A stretch of 64,000 nt of DNA, taken from assembly GCA_964501655.1 (NCBI GenBank), contig CAZCTN010000003.1, positions 1 to 64,000 of the forward strand. The letters run 5' to 3'. Of the stretch, positions 16,398 through 25,886 are shown one piece after another. Every line of letters starts with the position of its first letter. Positions within the stretch are counted from its first letter, which is position 1. Made by a program: the position numbers and the translations under genes. The notes beneath the pieces are model-generated. The model made no database searches, was not told where the DNA came from, and saw only the letters and a list, made by a program, of their open reading frames with translations. Source of the stretch: JAAYJK01 sp964501655. Its GTDB lineage: Bacteria; Bacillota; Syntrophomonadia; Syntrophomonadales; Syntrophomonadaceae.

Positions 16398-17105
16398 TCA
16401 TCTAATAGGAATAGCAGCGGCTATAAACTCCCGTATTTCTTCAACTGGCCGATAAAATATATTCTGAGCAGAACCCAACTGCTTTATTTCTCCTTCTGCT
16501 ATCACTACTATTCTGTCTGCAAGCTCCTTGGCTTCTGCTAAATCATGAGTAACATAGAGCATGGTTAAGTTCAAGCGCTTATGAAGACTCTTTAATTCTT
16601 TACGAATGTTGTTAGCAGTAGAGGGGTCGAGACTGGACAAGGGTTCATCCAGAAGCAAAATCTTAGGTTCCATGACGATGGAGCGCGCCAGGCCAACCCG
16701 TTGTTTTTCCCCGCCACTTAGATACTTAGGATAACGGCTTTTCAAATGACTTATATTCATAAGATCCAGGGTTTCTTCAACTTTATCTTTTATTCTATCA
16801 GTCGGGTGTCCACCGGCGCGCAAACCAAAGGCAACATTTTCGAAGGTATTTAAATGGGGAAACAGATAAATGTCCTGCAGCAGATAACCGACATTTCGCC
16901 TTTCTGTCCGGATATTGTTCATATTATGCTGATTGAAACACACATCTCCCTGGTATTCTGTCAATCCCGCAATCACATTCAGCAGCGTGCTCTTGCCCGC
17001 TCCGGTAAAGCCCAGCACCGCCATGAGTTCGCCGGCCTCAATATCCAGATTCACATTTTTTAAACAGTATGGGGTAGTAATGTTTTTCAGACTAATATTT
17101 GACAT
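16398..17105 (-). CDS. ABC importer ATP-binding protein
   Basis: 235 residues from the ATG at 17105, preceded by GGAGG lying within the end of the permease gene. Walker A GFTGAGKST, Q-loop LLQDIYLFPH, signature LSGGEKQRVGLARS, Walker B ILLLDEPLSSLD, H-loop VTHDLAEA. Gene order substrate-binding lipoprotein, permease, ATPase is that of nitrate/sulfonate/taurine-type importers. There is a 2-base gap to the permease stop. Confidence 0.9.
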   Translation of the reverse strand: MSNISLKNITTPYCLKNVNLDIEAGELMAVLGFTGAGKSTLLNVIAGLTEYQGDVCFNQHNMNNIRTERRNVGYLLQDIYLFPHLNTFENVAFGLRAGGHPTDRIKDKVEETLDLMNISHLKSRYPKYLSGGEKQRVGLARSIVMEPKILLLDEPLSSLDPSTANNIRKELKSLHKRLNLTMLYVTHDLAEAKELADRIVVIAEGEIKQLGSAQNIFYRPVEEIREFIAAAIPIR

Positions 17106-17107
17106 GT

Positions 17108-17860
17108 TTACCTCCAGGCTCCAGTTGTTCTGCTTTCCAGCCACAGGAATAAACGTTCAAAAGCAGAACACATCACAGATAACACAACTAAACAGACCAT
17201 AATAACATCTACCCTGATCAAGTTTTCCGCATTCATCAGCAGGGCCCCAATCCCTGTAGGGATAGCAAACATTTCTGCTGCAATGACCGTCCGCCAGACC
17301 ATTCCCGCCTCCAGTCGCAGGCCGGTAATAATATTGGGGGAAGCCATTGGGAGTATGACGTGCCATAGTACATACCACGAAGATGCTCCAAGGGCACGGG
17401 CCGCTCTAATATATTCAGCTTTTACCCCTTTTATTCCGGTCAGGGTATTATAGGCAACCGGAAAGAAAGCGCAGATAAAGATGAGGATAACAGGCAATGC
17501 CTCATTGATGCCAATCCATAGCATTAGCAGCGGAAGCCATCCTAAGGTCGGGATGGGAAACAAAACACTAATCAATGGGCTTAGACTGTATTCAGCCACT
17601 TTATTAACACCCATTAAGGTTCCCACCAATAAGCCGACCAAGCTTCCAAGAATATAGCCGATAAGGACTCTTCCGAAACTTGCTCCCAGACTTTTTAGGA
17701 GTATCCCGTTGCTTAACAAAGAGCCAAATTCCCAAATCACTGTGCTCAAGGACGGCAATAACGGTGTTTGAGCTATCTGGCCTGCCATTTCCCACATAAT
17801 AAGTAACAAAGCAATAGGTACAAGACATAACAATTTGTTTCTAATAAAATTTTGCTCCAT
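17108..17860 (-). CDS. ABC importer permease (nitrate/sulfonate/taurine type)
   Basis: 250 residues, six predicted membrane spans. The EAA coupling motif is EYIRAARALGASSWYVLWHV followed by ILPMASPNIITGLRLE. The SsuC/TauC-like architecture fits the adjacent NMT1/THI5-type binding protein. Confidence 0.9.
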   Translation of the reverse strand: MEQNFIRNKLLCLVPIALLLIMWEMAGQIAQTPLLPSLSTVIWEFGSLLSNGILLKSLGASFGRVLIGYILGSLVGLLVGTLMGVNKVAEYSLSPLISVLFPIPTLGWLPLLMLWIGINEALPVILIFICAFFPVAYNTLTGIKGVKAEYIRAARALGASSWYVLWHVILPMASPNIITGLRLEAGMVWRTVIAAEMFAIPTGIGALLMNAENLIRVDVIMVCLVVLSVMCSAFERLFLWLESRTTGAWR

Positions 17861-17882
17861 CTTCAGATCATCACCTTTATGC

Positions 17883-18938
17883 TCAATTAGCTGCTATAAT
17901 TTCCCGGGCATCAAAATGTTTCGTTAGATATCCCCAAGCGTACATTTTATCGATAATGTCCTGCACCTCTCTGATGCTGATATCCGGTGTCATTTTCAAA
18001 TTCTTTATTGAAGCGGCAGCAATTTCTGTGGTAACTTCCAGGTTTGCTTCCGGGCTTTGGGTCTCTTCTTTTACCATAGCTTGGTTGATATTCAGGCTTT
18101 GAGCAACGATAGCAGCGGCGTCCTGCGGATTTCCATTCATAAGCTGAATACTCTTCTTATTAATTTCCTGCAATATTTCTACCGTCTCGGGCTGGTTTAT
18201 TATTAATTCCTCAGTCACCACTAGTACGCTTCCCTGCATATCCGGCCATATATCGGCGCTTTTCAGCAGCATTTTCATGCCGGGGAATGAAGCGGCTAGG
18301 GTTGCGAAATGTTCGGGAACGAAGACGGCATCGACCTTGCCGTTGTGCAAGGCCATAAGCTGTTTAGCCGCATTCATCCTCACAGTATTGGCCATAATTT
18401 TTTCGGAATCCAGATTTTCTTTTTCTATCAAAAGCTTTTGCAAAAAATCCGTCGAGGTTCCCTGGGGGCCGTTGGCTATTTTAATTCCACTCTTCTCCAG
18501 GTCCCTTAGTCCTTTGATTTTGGTGCTGTTTACCACCAGCCCGTAGCCGTTCTTATGGGTACCGGCTACAATTTTGATAGGCACGCCCCCATTGGCATAA
18601 GTCAAAATTGCAGGAACCAAACACATATAACTGACATCGAATCCCCCTTTGGTGAAGGCTGCAGCCACACCCACGCCACTGGCGTATACTTTGACATTAT
18701 TGATTGTAATACCAGCCTCAGAAAATATATTTTTTCCCTGAGCATAATAGAAAGCTGCTGCATGGTCAGTATACTCAACCGCAACATTAAGGTTAATGTC
18801 TTTCTCAAGGGTTTCGTTTTGGGTTGAAATATCTTCTTTTACAGATGTGCTTTGGGGGCAGCCGCTTAAAGCAACTCCGGTTAATAAAGCCAGAATTAAC
18901 AAAAAAATGCTAACCTGTTTGGAAATTGCGTTTAACAT
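17883..18938 (-). CDS. ABC importer substrate-binding lipoprotein (NMT1/THI5-like)
   Basis: 351 residues with a lipoprotein signal peptide: hydrophobic core and lipobox ALSGC, Cys27 as acylation site. The mature part has the type-II periplasmic binding fold of the SsuA/NMT1 family (AAFYYAQGKNIFSEAGI, GTSTDFLQKLL, VDAVFVPEHFATLA). The ligand (sulfonate, thiamine precursor or other) cannot be decided from sequence; I see no TPP riboswitch upstream. The leader carries its own promoter and terminator. Confidence 0.88.
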   Translation of the reverse strand: MLNAISKQVSIFLLILALLTGVALSGCPQSTSVKEDISTQNETLEKDINLNVAVEYTDHAAAFYYAQGKNIFSEAGITINNVKVYASGVGVAAAFTKGGFDVSYMCLVPAILTYANGGVPIKIVAGTHKNGYGLVVNSTKIKGLRDLEKSGIKIANGPQGTSTDFLQKLLIEKENLDSEKIMANTVRMNAAKQLMALHNGKVDAVFVPEHFATLAASFPGMKMLLKSADIWPDMQGSVLVVTEELIINQPETVEILQEINKKSIQLMNGNPQDAAAIVAQSLNINQAMVKEETQSPEANLEVTTEIAAASIKNLKMTPDISIREVQDIIDKMYAWGYLTKHFDAREIIAAN

Positions 18939-19040
18939 ATTAACATCCTCCTAATACATGATTAGCTTGCATGAATCCTCCGTATACTATTTGGTTAGAT
19001 ATAAAAATATCCCGTCAGTATAGACAGGACTTCTTTATCC

Positions 19041-19072
19041 TAAATAAAAACCCCCCGCTGTTAAAGCGGGGG
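19041..19072 (-). terminator. Terminator in the leader of the ABC importer operon
   Basis: Stem CCCCGCT/AGCGGGG with T5 on the minus strand. It lies between the promoter at 19227-19255 and the lipoprotein gene at 18938, so it is an attenuator candidate. A 38-codon frame (MNQIFIVGSKEHYQ..., ATG near 19130) reads across the hairpin. No known riboswitch recognised in 19073-19226. Confidence 0.7.
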
Positions 19073-19226
19073 ATCCCTTTATCCCAAATCTGATAGTGCT
19101 CTTTGCTACCAACGATAAATATTTGATTCATAAGCCTAGCCTTACTTTATATCAATATTTAATAAAGCACAAGGTGTTTCTCTCCGCCAAGACATGATAT
19201 GACCACAGACGGAAGACTCTTTCCGA

Positions 19227-19255
19227 ATTTTATTTATATTGCTATTGGCTGTCAA
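19227..19255 (-). promoter_or_regulatory. Promoter of the ABC importer operon
   Basis: Minus strand -35 TTGACA (19255-19250), 17-nt spacer, -10 TAAAAT (19232-19227). Confidence 0.75.
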
Positions 19256-19400
19256 AATAACACTTCCGGGGGTGCTCTTCCCAATCGGGGGGGAATTCTG
19301 ATATAATTGTAGCGGACCTGATAACAAAGCGGGACCAGCTCTGGCAAATACTGAAATCACGTGATATTATTAAATTTAGTAATTGTGAAAGAAGATTATA

Positions 19401-20894
19401 ATGAACAGCAGTTTTAGAGACATCGGCATTATACCGCCTATTTTAAAAGCCCTGGAAGAAATGGGCTTCGAAACACCTACGGAAGTTCAGAAAAGAGCTA
19501 TCCCCCATGTTCTGAACCAGGAAGACTTAATGGTCAAATCCAAAACAGGCAGTGGAAAAACTGCTGTTTTCGGCGTATCCATGCTCCAGCTTATCGATCC
19601 GAAAGCAGAAGGTCCCCAGGGGTTAATCCTTACCCCCACCCGGGAACTGGCTGTTCAGGTGGACAGTGACATAAGACAGATGTCCAAGCATCTCCGGCAT
19701 AAGACCACAGCGGTATACGGACAGCATAACATGGAAACAGAAGTACAGGCTCTGAACCAAAGACCATCCATAATTGCCGGTACTCCGGGCCGGGTTTTTG
19801 ACCATATCCGGCAGGGTAATCTGAAAACCAAACATATTCGTTTTTTGGTGTTGGATGAAGCCGATCGAATGCTGGATATGGGCTTTTTGGACCAGGTTGA
19901 AAGGATAATTAAGACTATTCCCCGGGATCGGGTTACTCTGCTATTCTCCGCTACTATACCGGCGGAGATCCAAAAGATCTGCAGTGTATATATGAAAAAT
20001 CCCGCCACCATTGAGATTGAATCCGATACCATGACCGTAGATACCACTCAGCAGGCATATTACCGGGTGAATTATAAAGAAAAAAGCATCCAGTTAAACC
20101 GCATACTGCTGGCCAAGCAGCCGGAAAGCTGTGTAATCTTTTGCAACACCCGACACACGGTAGACAAGGTTCAGGGGTTTTTATCCCGCAAGGGCTATGC
20201 CACCCGGGCTCTGCATGGGGATATACCCCAGACGCGGCGGCTGAAAACCTTGCAACAGTTCAAACAAGGCCACTTTCACCTGCTGGTTGCAACAGACGTT
20301 GCAGCCCGGGGTATTCATATCGATGAATTGTCCCTGGTCATTAACTATGATGTCCCCCTGGAAAAGGATAGTTACGTACACAGGATTGGTCGAACAGGCA
20401 GAGCCGGTCACGGTGGTCAGGCCGTCTCTCTGGTTACCGGCGACGATATTATGAGCCTGTATGAAATAGAAGAACACATTGGGGTTATGATTCCCGAAGA
20501 GGAATTGCCATCGGATAAACTTTTGCAGGAACACCATAAATCCATCGATAAATGGATACAGGCCAACACTCAGTCTCCTCCACCTGTATCTTCTTCATTG
20601 CCCAAACCCGAAAAGTCATCCAAGCTACGCTCTAATGACAGACCGATACAGACTCGTAAAAAGACCAAGGAAAGGCCATCTGCTCCTGAGCCTGAGCGTA
20701 TAGTTGCCCGGCCGGCATCTCCCCCAGGACCGGTGGAAGAGGTTAAAACCGTCCGCATTATAATAAGGCCCGCAAGTCCGCAGGAGATGCAGGAAGTTGC
20801 CATCAGGGCTGCAGCGGAGGCTGCAGAGACTAAAACTGGTGCCGCAAAGGTTCCTGCCTGGAAAAGCTTGCTTCAGCGTATATCAGGCAAATAA
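19401..20894 (+). CDS. DEAD-box ATP-dependent RNA helicase
   Basis: 497 residues. Motifs in order: Q PTEVQKRAIP, I SKTGSGKTA, Ia PTRELA, Ib TPGR, II VLDEADRMLDMGF, III SAT, IV VIFCNTR, V ATDVAARGIHID, VI HRIGRTGRAG. After about residue 395 there is a low-complexity Pro/Lys/Arg-rich tail with repeated RPASP elements, probably an RNA-binding extension. It unwinds structured RNA in ribosome assembly or mRNA turnover; its precise paralogue (CshA-like or other) is not decidable. Single-gene unit; ATG after AAAGAAG. Confidence 0.93.
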   Translation: MNSSFRDIGIIPPILKALEEMGFETPTEVQKRAIPHVLNQEDLMVKSKTGSGKTAVFGVSMLQLIDPKAEGPQGLILTPTRELAVQVDSDIRQMSKHLRHKTTAVYGQHNMETEVQALNQRPSIIAGTPGRVFDHIRQGNLKTKHIRFLVLDEADRMLDMGFLDQVERIIKTIPRDRVTLLFSATIPAEIQKICSVYMKNPATIEIESDTMTVDTTQQAYYRVNYKEKSIQLNRILLAKQPESCVIFCNTRHTVDKVQGFLSRKGYATRALHGDIPQTRRLKTLQQFKQGHFHLLVATDVAARGIHIDELSLVINYDVPLEKDSYVHRIGRTGRAGHGGQAVSLVTGDDIMSLYEIEEHIGVMIPEEELPSDKLLQEHHKSIDKWIQANTQSPPPVSSSLPKPEKSSKLRSNDRPIQTRKKTKERPSAPEPERIVARPASPPGPVEEVKTVRIIIRPASPQEMQEVAIRAAAEAAETKTGAAKVPAWKSLLQRISGK

Positions 20895-20904
20895 ATCTAA
20901 CTGG

Positions 20905-21150
20905 TTACTCTCCCAGTTCTTCCTGGATGAATTTCTTGAGATCTTGAGCCTTGGGCAATCCACCGCTGGATTTTACTTTGCCGTTAATAACCAGGGCTGG
21001 GGTCAGCATCACCTTGTAATCCATTATTCTTTTGATATCCTGGACCTTGGATACTTCAGCCGCTACATTCATTTCCGCCAGGGTATTGCAAACATCCTTC
21101 TCCAATCGATTACATTTGGCACACCCGGTACCTAACACTTCAATTTTCAT
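20905..21150 (-). CDS. Thioredoxin-like redox-active disulfide protein
   Basis: 81 residues, thioredoxin fold with N-terminal GTGCAKCNRLEK (CxxC) and cis-Pro segment MLTPALVINGKV. This is the small redox-active disulfide 2 family. It is commonly found next to DUF318 permeases, and one is encoded immediately upstream here. Role probably in metal or arsenical handling together with the permease (inference from context). Confidence 0.87.
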   Translation of the reverse strand: MKIEVLGTGCAKCNRLEKDVCNTLAEMNVAAEVSKVQDIKRIMDYKVMLTPALVINGKVKSSGGLPKAQDLKKFIQEELGE

Positions 21151-21184
21151 TTTAATTTCCTCCCCAATGCTAATTATCTTTTAT

Positions 21185-22234
21185 TTAAGCCCAGAACATA
21201 CCATAGAGCCATCCAGTAAAGGTAGCCATTATAACTACCAGAATAAAGTAAACCGAGGTGCGTTTGAAACCCATGATCCGGTTTATGACCAGCAGGTTAG
21301 GGATACTTACTGCCGGCCCGGCCAGCAACAGTGACAGGGCTGGCCCCGGGTTCATGCCCAGATCCATCAAACCCTTTACAATCGGAACCTCAGTAAGAGT
21401 GGAAAAGTAAAACAGGGCTCCCACCAGCGATGCTGCCAAGTTGGCGGTAATGGTGTTTGATCCAACCAGACGGGCTATCCATTCCGGCGGAAGTATGGTG
21501 GTCACTGCACCAACTAAAAATACCCCGATCAACAGAGTGGGAACCACCATTTTAACCAGACTCCAGGTTTCTTCCATCCAGGATCTGAACTCCCCTTCGA
21601 CAAAGTAATGATGAACCATGAAGGCCAGAGAACTTATCAATCCAAGGTCAATGGCTATTTTTAACCATGGCGCCAATTTACTGGTACTAACGATCAAAAT
21701 GGCTGCCATTACCCCGAAGAAGATCCCCAGGAATATCGGCGGCTTTTCCATGCTTTCCCCGGTCAGGGCCTGACAATCAGCCATACGTGAAGCCTCACTC
21801 CGGAGAAAAACAATGGACATTATTATACCGATAACAATCGAGAACAATATAGCCCCTACACCCCGGGCTATACCCATATGCCATCCAATGGCCGCACCGG
21901 TTAGAGCGATAGCCAGGATATTGATAGCCAGTCCTGAATACAGAAAAGTAACCGCCGGTCCAATTCCCGCTCCTAGATTATAGATGCCGGCAAACAATGG
22001 CAGTATGGTACATGAACAGACCGCCAGCAACATCCCTGATATGGAGGCCACTCCATAGGAAATCCACCTTTTGGCCTGGGCCCCAAAATATTTGATAACC
22101 GCTCCTTTTGTAACCAGAACCGCCATAGCCCCGGCAATAAAAAAGGCAGGTACCAGGCAGGTGATAACATGGGCGGACAGATAATTGAGAATCTCGTTAA
22201 AGCCGCCTTTTAACATAAGAAATAGTATTTCCAT
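21185..22234 (-). CDS. DUF318/ArsP-like permease
   Basis: 349 residues from the ATG at 22234 (SD GGGGAGG); the longer frame to 22267 lacks an SD. About eight to ten membrane spans in two repeats. Conserved motif AVCSCTILPLFAGI in the first half and SLLLAGPAVSIPNLL in the second, the hallmark of the PF03773 permeases (ArsP and metal/arsenical efflux proteins). It pairs with the redox protein downstream. The promoter region has an ArsR-type operator. Substrate unproven. Confidence 0.85.
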   Translation of the reverse strand: MEILFLMLKGGFNEILNYLSAHVITCLVPAFFIAGAMAVLVTKGAVIKYFGAQAKRWISYGVASISGMLLAVCSCTILPLFAGIYNLGAGIGPAVTFLYSGLAINILAIALTGAAIGWHMGIARGVGAILFSIVIGIIMSIVFLRSEASRMADCQALTGESMEKPPIFLGIFFGVMAAILIVSTSKLAPWLKIAIDLGLISSLAFMVHHYFVEGEFRSWMEETWSLVKMVVPTLLIGVFLVGAVTTILPPEWIARLVGSNTITANLAASLVGALFYFSTLTEVPIVKGLMDLGMNPGPALSLLLAGPAVSIPNLLVINRIMGFKRTSVYFILVVIMATFTGWLYGMFWA

Positions 22235-22273
22235 ACCTTCATCCTCCCCTTTTTCAATTACTGCCATTACTAT

Positions 22274-22289
22274 ATAAGTATATGCTTAT
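22274..22289. promoter_or_regulatory. ArsR-type operator candidate
   Basis: Near-perfect palindrome ATAAGTATATGCTTAT lying between the -10 element and the permease gene, overlapping the expected start of transcription. The 9-mer TATGCTTAT recurs in the promoter region of the arsR gene near 40.5 kb. Confidence 0.5.
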
Positions 22290-22316
22290 CATATAAATAT
22301 ACTCAATGTTTGTCAA
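22288..22316 (-). promoter_or_regulatory. Promoter of the permease/redox protein operon
   Basis: Minus strand -35 TTGACA (22316-22311), 17-nt spacer, -10 TATGAT (22293-22288). Confidence 0.75.
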
Positions 22317-22441
22317 ATCTATAAATCCCCTCCTGGCTAGCAGAGGCTCCTTAAAAATTTCTCAGATTATAAGAGGTATGTTATAAACCCTGCTTAAGGA
22401 TTGGAATATGATGTATATTTTGGGGAGCAAATTAGTCAGTA

Positions 22442-22588
22442 TATGAGGGATTTCAAGACATAATACCCTTCAAGCGCTATGGAGAATCTTAGGAAGTGGG
22501 CTAATTAATGAGGTTTCCAGCCTCTGATCGTTCTTCCCCTATTACCGGCAGCAGTTTTGTCATCGATGGAGGGTTAAGTGCAGACTGA
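22442..22588 (+). pseudogene. Remnant of a short-chain dehydrogenase C-terminus
   Basis: One reading frame with two internal TAG/TAA stops reads IIPFKRYGES, then later ASDRSSPITGSSFVIDGGL followed by a stop. This is the typical C-terminal end of SDR enzymes (IPLKRxGEPEEV...FLASDxSSYITG...VDGG). No N-terminal part is visible upstream, so this is a decayed 49-codon fragment. Confidence 0.6.
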
Positions 22589-22604
22589 AGTTACGGGGCC
22601 GGGA

Positions 22605-23972
22605 TTACTCTTCTGGTTTCAATAGCGTATTATCATAGTCTCTCAACTCGTGCTTATTACCCAGCCAGCGATTCATTACTATGGAAGCAGTCAAATCTCC
22701 GGTCACATTCAAAGCTGTACGGCTCATGTCCAGTATACGATCAACTCCCAATATAATGGCAATCCCACTGGCCGGAATACCCACACTGCTAAGTATGCTG
22801 GCTAAAATTACGATGCCTACTCCCGGAGTAGCCGGGGAACCGATAGATGCACCCACTGAAGTAAGTAAAATAAGGAGCATGGCGGTTGGGCTAAGGTCAA
22901 TCCCAAATGCCTGGGCCAGGAATACTGCTGCTACTCCCTGGTATAGGGCAGTTCCGTCCATATTGATGGTAGTTCCCAGCGGAATCAAGAATTGTACGAT
23001 AGCCGGCTCAACATTCAGATCTTCTTCAGCGGTCTTCATGGAAAGGGGCATAACGGCGGCCGAGCTGGAGGTAGAAAAGGCCAAGAGCTGGACGGAGCGG
23101 ATTTTTCTCAAAAAAGTTCCGGGGGGCATCTTGGCTGCGGCAAACACTATGCTGCAGTACATACATAGCAGCACCAATAGGGCTATTAAAACCGTTGCCA
23201 CATAGGCAGCCATACCCAGCAGTGCTTCCAATCCCATTTTGATCGTTATCTGAGCCAGCAATCCAAACACTGCCAGGGGGGCTATCAGCATGGCCCATCG
23301 GACCACAATCATACATACTTCCTGGACCGAATCCATCAGGTCCAGCAATGGACGCGAGTTTTTAGCCTCCGTGCTCACCAGCGCAATCCCAAGGATTACC
23401 GCGAATATGACTACCTGCAGCATCTGAGTCTCTACCATGGCCTGCAGAGGATTATTCGGCAGCAGGTTGATAAAGTATTCCGGTATATTATCAAAACCGT
23501 TGCCACTAAGGGCCTGATCGGCCGACTGCTGGCTGGAAGCCAAATCCAGGTCAAACATATTCTGGTCCAGGTATTGCCCCGGTTTAATTAATAAGGTCAG
23601 GGATATTCCTATAGAGATGGCCATGCTGGTTGTGGCCACAAAATAAAGCACCAGCCGCAAGCCCATTTTCTTGATAAACTCTATATCTTCATTGCTGGCT
23701 ATCCCCCGGATGATCGAGGTGAAAACCAGCGGAACTACCATCATCTGAATGAGGGTTAAGAACAATTGTCCGGGCAGAGCCAGCCAGTTGCCTATATTGT
23801 TGCCGGTTTGATAGGAAAACCAGCCGGTGGAAGGACTGATGATTAAGCCGGCGGCAACTCCAAATGCCATGGCAGCCAGCATCTTGGTCCATAGATGCTG
23901 GTTAAGCATGTCCCTTATGGGGCCTTCGATTATGCGGATAGACTTGGAAATCCTGTACAGAGGACCATTCAT
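22605..23972 (-). CDS. Sodium/proton-dicarboxylate (or glutamate) symporter, DAACS family
   Basis: 455 residues from an ATG at 23972; a GTG at 24008 is possible. Eight-helix transporter with re-entrant loops. Signatures are the serine-rich SFSTSSSAAVMPLSMK-type segment (AFSTSSSAAVMPL), FLIPLGTTINMDGTALYQGV and GVDRILDMSRTALNVTGD. These match GltP/DctA-type symporters for dicarboxylates or acidic amino acids. Single-gene unit. Confidence 0.92.
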   Translation of the reverse strand: MNGPLYRISKSIRIIEGPIRDMLNQHLWTKMLAAMAFGVAAGLIISPSTGWFSYQTGNNIGNWLALPGQLFLTLIQMMVVPLVFTSIIRGIASNEDIEFIKKMGLRLVLYFVATTSMAISIGISLTLLIKPGQYLDQNMFDLDLASSQQSADQALSGNGFDNIPEYFINLLPNNPLQAMVETQMLQVVIFAVILGIALVSTEAKNSRPLLDLMDSVQEVCMIVVRWAMLIAPLAVFGLLAQITIKMGLEALLGMAAYVATVLIALLVLLCMYCSIVFAAAKMPPGTFLRKIRSVQLLAFSTSSSAAVMPLSMKTAEEDLNVEPAIVQFLIPLGTTINMDGTALYQGVAAVFLAQAFGIDLSPTAMLLILLTSVGASIGSPATPGVGIVILASILSSVGIPASGIAIILGVDRILDMSRTALNVTGDLTASIVMNRWLGNKHELRDYDNTLLKPEE

Positions 23973-24123
23973 ACCTAGCTTAACCTCCGCTGTTAACGGC
24001 CCAGGCACTGTAATTTACCGGGCAATAATTGTTTCATTAAGGTTTTTAATATATTAACAGCTTCAGGCGTCTGTGGTAAAGACCCGGACGCTGAAATCAG
24101 ATAGTTTATGATTTTAGCATTCT

Positions 24124-25518
24124 TTAGAACTGACAGGATTTAACTGTACGGGGAAATGGTATTACATCGCGTATATTGCTTACTCCGGTTATATACATGA
24201 TCAACCTTTCAAAGCCTAATCCGAAACCGGCGTGTTTCACCCCGCCATATTTTCTCAATTCCAGGTACCACCACAGATCCTCCTTGCTCATCTGCAGCTC
24301 TTCCATTCTCTTTTCCAATAATTCAGCTCGCTCTTCCCTCTGGCTGCCGCCGATTATTTCTCCAATACCGGGAACCAGCAGATCCACGGCCGCTACGGTT
24401 TTGCCATCGTCGTTCTGCCGCATATAGAAGGCTTTTATCTCCCGGGGATAGTCGGTTACGAACACCGGTTTCTTAAATATCTTCTCGGTTAAGCAGCGTT
24501 CATGTTCAGTCTGCAGATCAGAGCCCCATTCCACTTGGTACTCGAATTTCTCCCCTGACTCCTGCAGCATTTCTATAGCCCGGGTGTAAGTGATACAGGC
24601 AAAGTCAGAGTTGATAATATTCTGCAGTCTTTCCCCTAATCCTGGGTCCACGAAGTCATTGAAGAAGGCCATTTCTTCGGGAGCTTTGTCCAGTACATAG
24701 CTTATCACGAACTTGACCATTTCCTCGGCCAAGTTCATATCATCCCGCAAATCGGCGAAAGCAATTTCCGGCTCTATCATCCAAAATTCGGCTGCATGCC
24801 GGGCGGTGTTGGAATTTTCGGCTCTAAAAGTGGGGCCGAAAGTATATACATTTCGAAAAGCCAGGGCAAAGGCCTCTGCCTCCAACTGACCGGAAACCGT
24901 CAAGTTAGTGCGACGGCCAAAGAAATCCTGACCATAGTCTATCTCTCCCATTTCGTCCCGGGGAGGATTTCCGGGATCAAGGGCAGTAACCCTAAACATA
25001 TCCCCTGCCCCCTCGGCATCACTGGCGGTAATGATAGGAGTATGAACATAAACAAAGCCCCGGTCCTGAAAAAACATATGGATCGCATAGGCCAGCAGGG
25101 AGCGTACCCGGAAAACGGCTGAAAACAGGTTGGTTCTGGATCGAAGATGGGCGTTCTGCCGCAGGAATTCGCGGGTATGTCTTTTAGGCTGTATGGGATA
25201 ATCTTCTGCTGCATCCCCTTCCAAACACAGCTTCCTGGCTTTTATTTCAAATGCCTGCTTACCCTGGGGAGTTAGGACGACAATTCCCTGAACCCTTACC
25301 GCGGCCCCGGCCCGGTATCGGACCGCCTCCTGAAAATTCACCAGGGCCTCTTTTTCATATACGATCTGCACCGAGCTGAAATGGGTGCCGTCATTTACAG
25401 TCAGAAAGCCAAAAGATTTCTGATCCCGGTTGCTCCTGATCCAACCGCTAATAATAACCTCCTGGTCTTCATATCTTGTCAATTCCCGCATTAACTCCCT
25501 GATGGTCAGTTTTTCCAT
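24124..25518 (-). CDS. asnS: Asparaginyl-tRNA synthetase
   Basis: 464 residues, class IIb synthetase. N-terminal OB-fold anticodon-binding domain (about 1-110), then motif 2 FGPTFRAENSNTARHAAEFWMIEPE and motif 3 GFGLGFERLIMYITGVSNIRD with IPFPRT at the end. The MIEPEIAF and SNIRDVIPFPR elements separate AsnRS from AspRS. SD GGGGGA before the ATG. Confidence 0.95.
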   Translation of the reverse strand: MEKLTIRELMRELTRYEDQEVIISGWIRSNRDQKSFGFLTVNDGTHFSSVQIVYEKEALVNFQEAVRYRAGAAVRVQGIVVLTPQGKQAFEIKARKLCLEGDAAEDYPIQPKRHTREFLRQNAHLRSRTNLFSAVFRVRSLLAYAIHMFFQDRGFVYVHTPIITASDAEGAGDMFRVTALDPGNPPRDEMGEIDYGQDFFGRRTNLTVSGQLEAEAFALAFRNVYTFGPTFRAENSNTARHAAEFWMIEPEIAFADLRDDMNLAEEMVKFVISYVLDKAPEEMAFFNDFVDPGLGERLQNIINSDFACITYTRAIEMLQESGEKFEYQVEWGSDLQTEHERCLTEKIFKKPVFVTDYPREIKAFYMRQNDDGKTVAAVDLLVPGIGEIIGGSQREERAELLEKRMEELQMSKEDLWWYLELRKYGGVKHAGFGLGFERLIMYITGVSNIRDVIPFPRTVKSCQF

Positions 25519-25886
25519 TACTTATCCCCCTTTACTTGTTCCTGGCGTAATTCCAGACGGCTAATAAATATTATACGCTATCCAGGAATAGGCTGCTTTT
25601 ATTCATTTTGACCTTATTCCCATTATCCTATCAAAGAAATCACTCCGGTCAGCCGCCAACCGGATTATTGATGTTTTGAGATGCCCGCCCTTGGGGTCAT
25701 GAACTTCTCATCCGTTCCAACCAAGGAAACAAGCATCGAACCTGAACTGAGCTGAAGTTTCCAGCTGTCCCAGTCCTGAATCCGCCTCAAGTCTGAATTT
25801 ATCCCGCCTGGTTTTAGTTTAAATGCGAAGATATTTATGATAAAATACAACCTTGATGCAATAAATAACAGAGAGGGAATATTAAT
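25519..25886. other. Intergenic region upstream of prfC
   Basis: No gene supported. A TAAAAT-type -10 lies near 25840 but has no good -35. A minus-strand frame at 25665-25850 begins at a TTG without SD and resembles no family. Confidence 0.4.
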
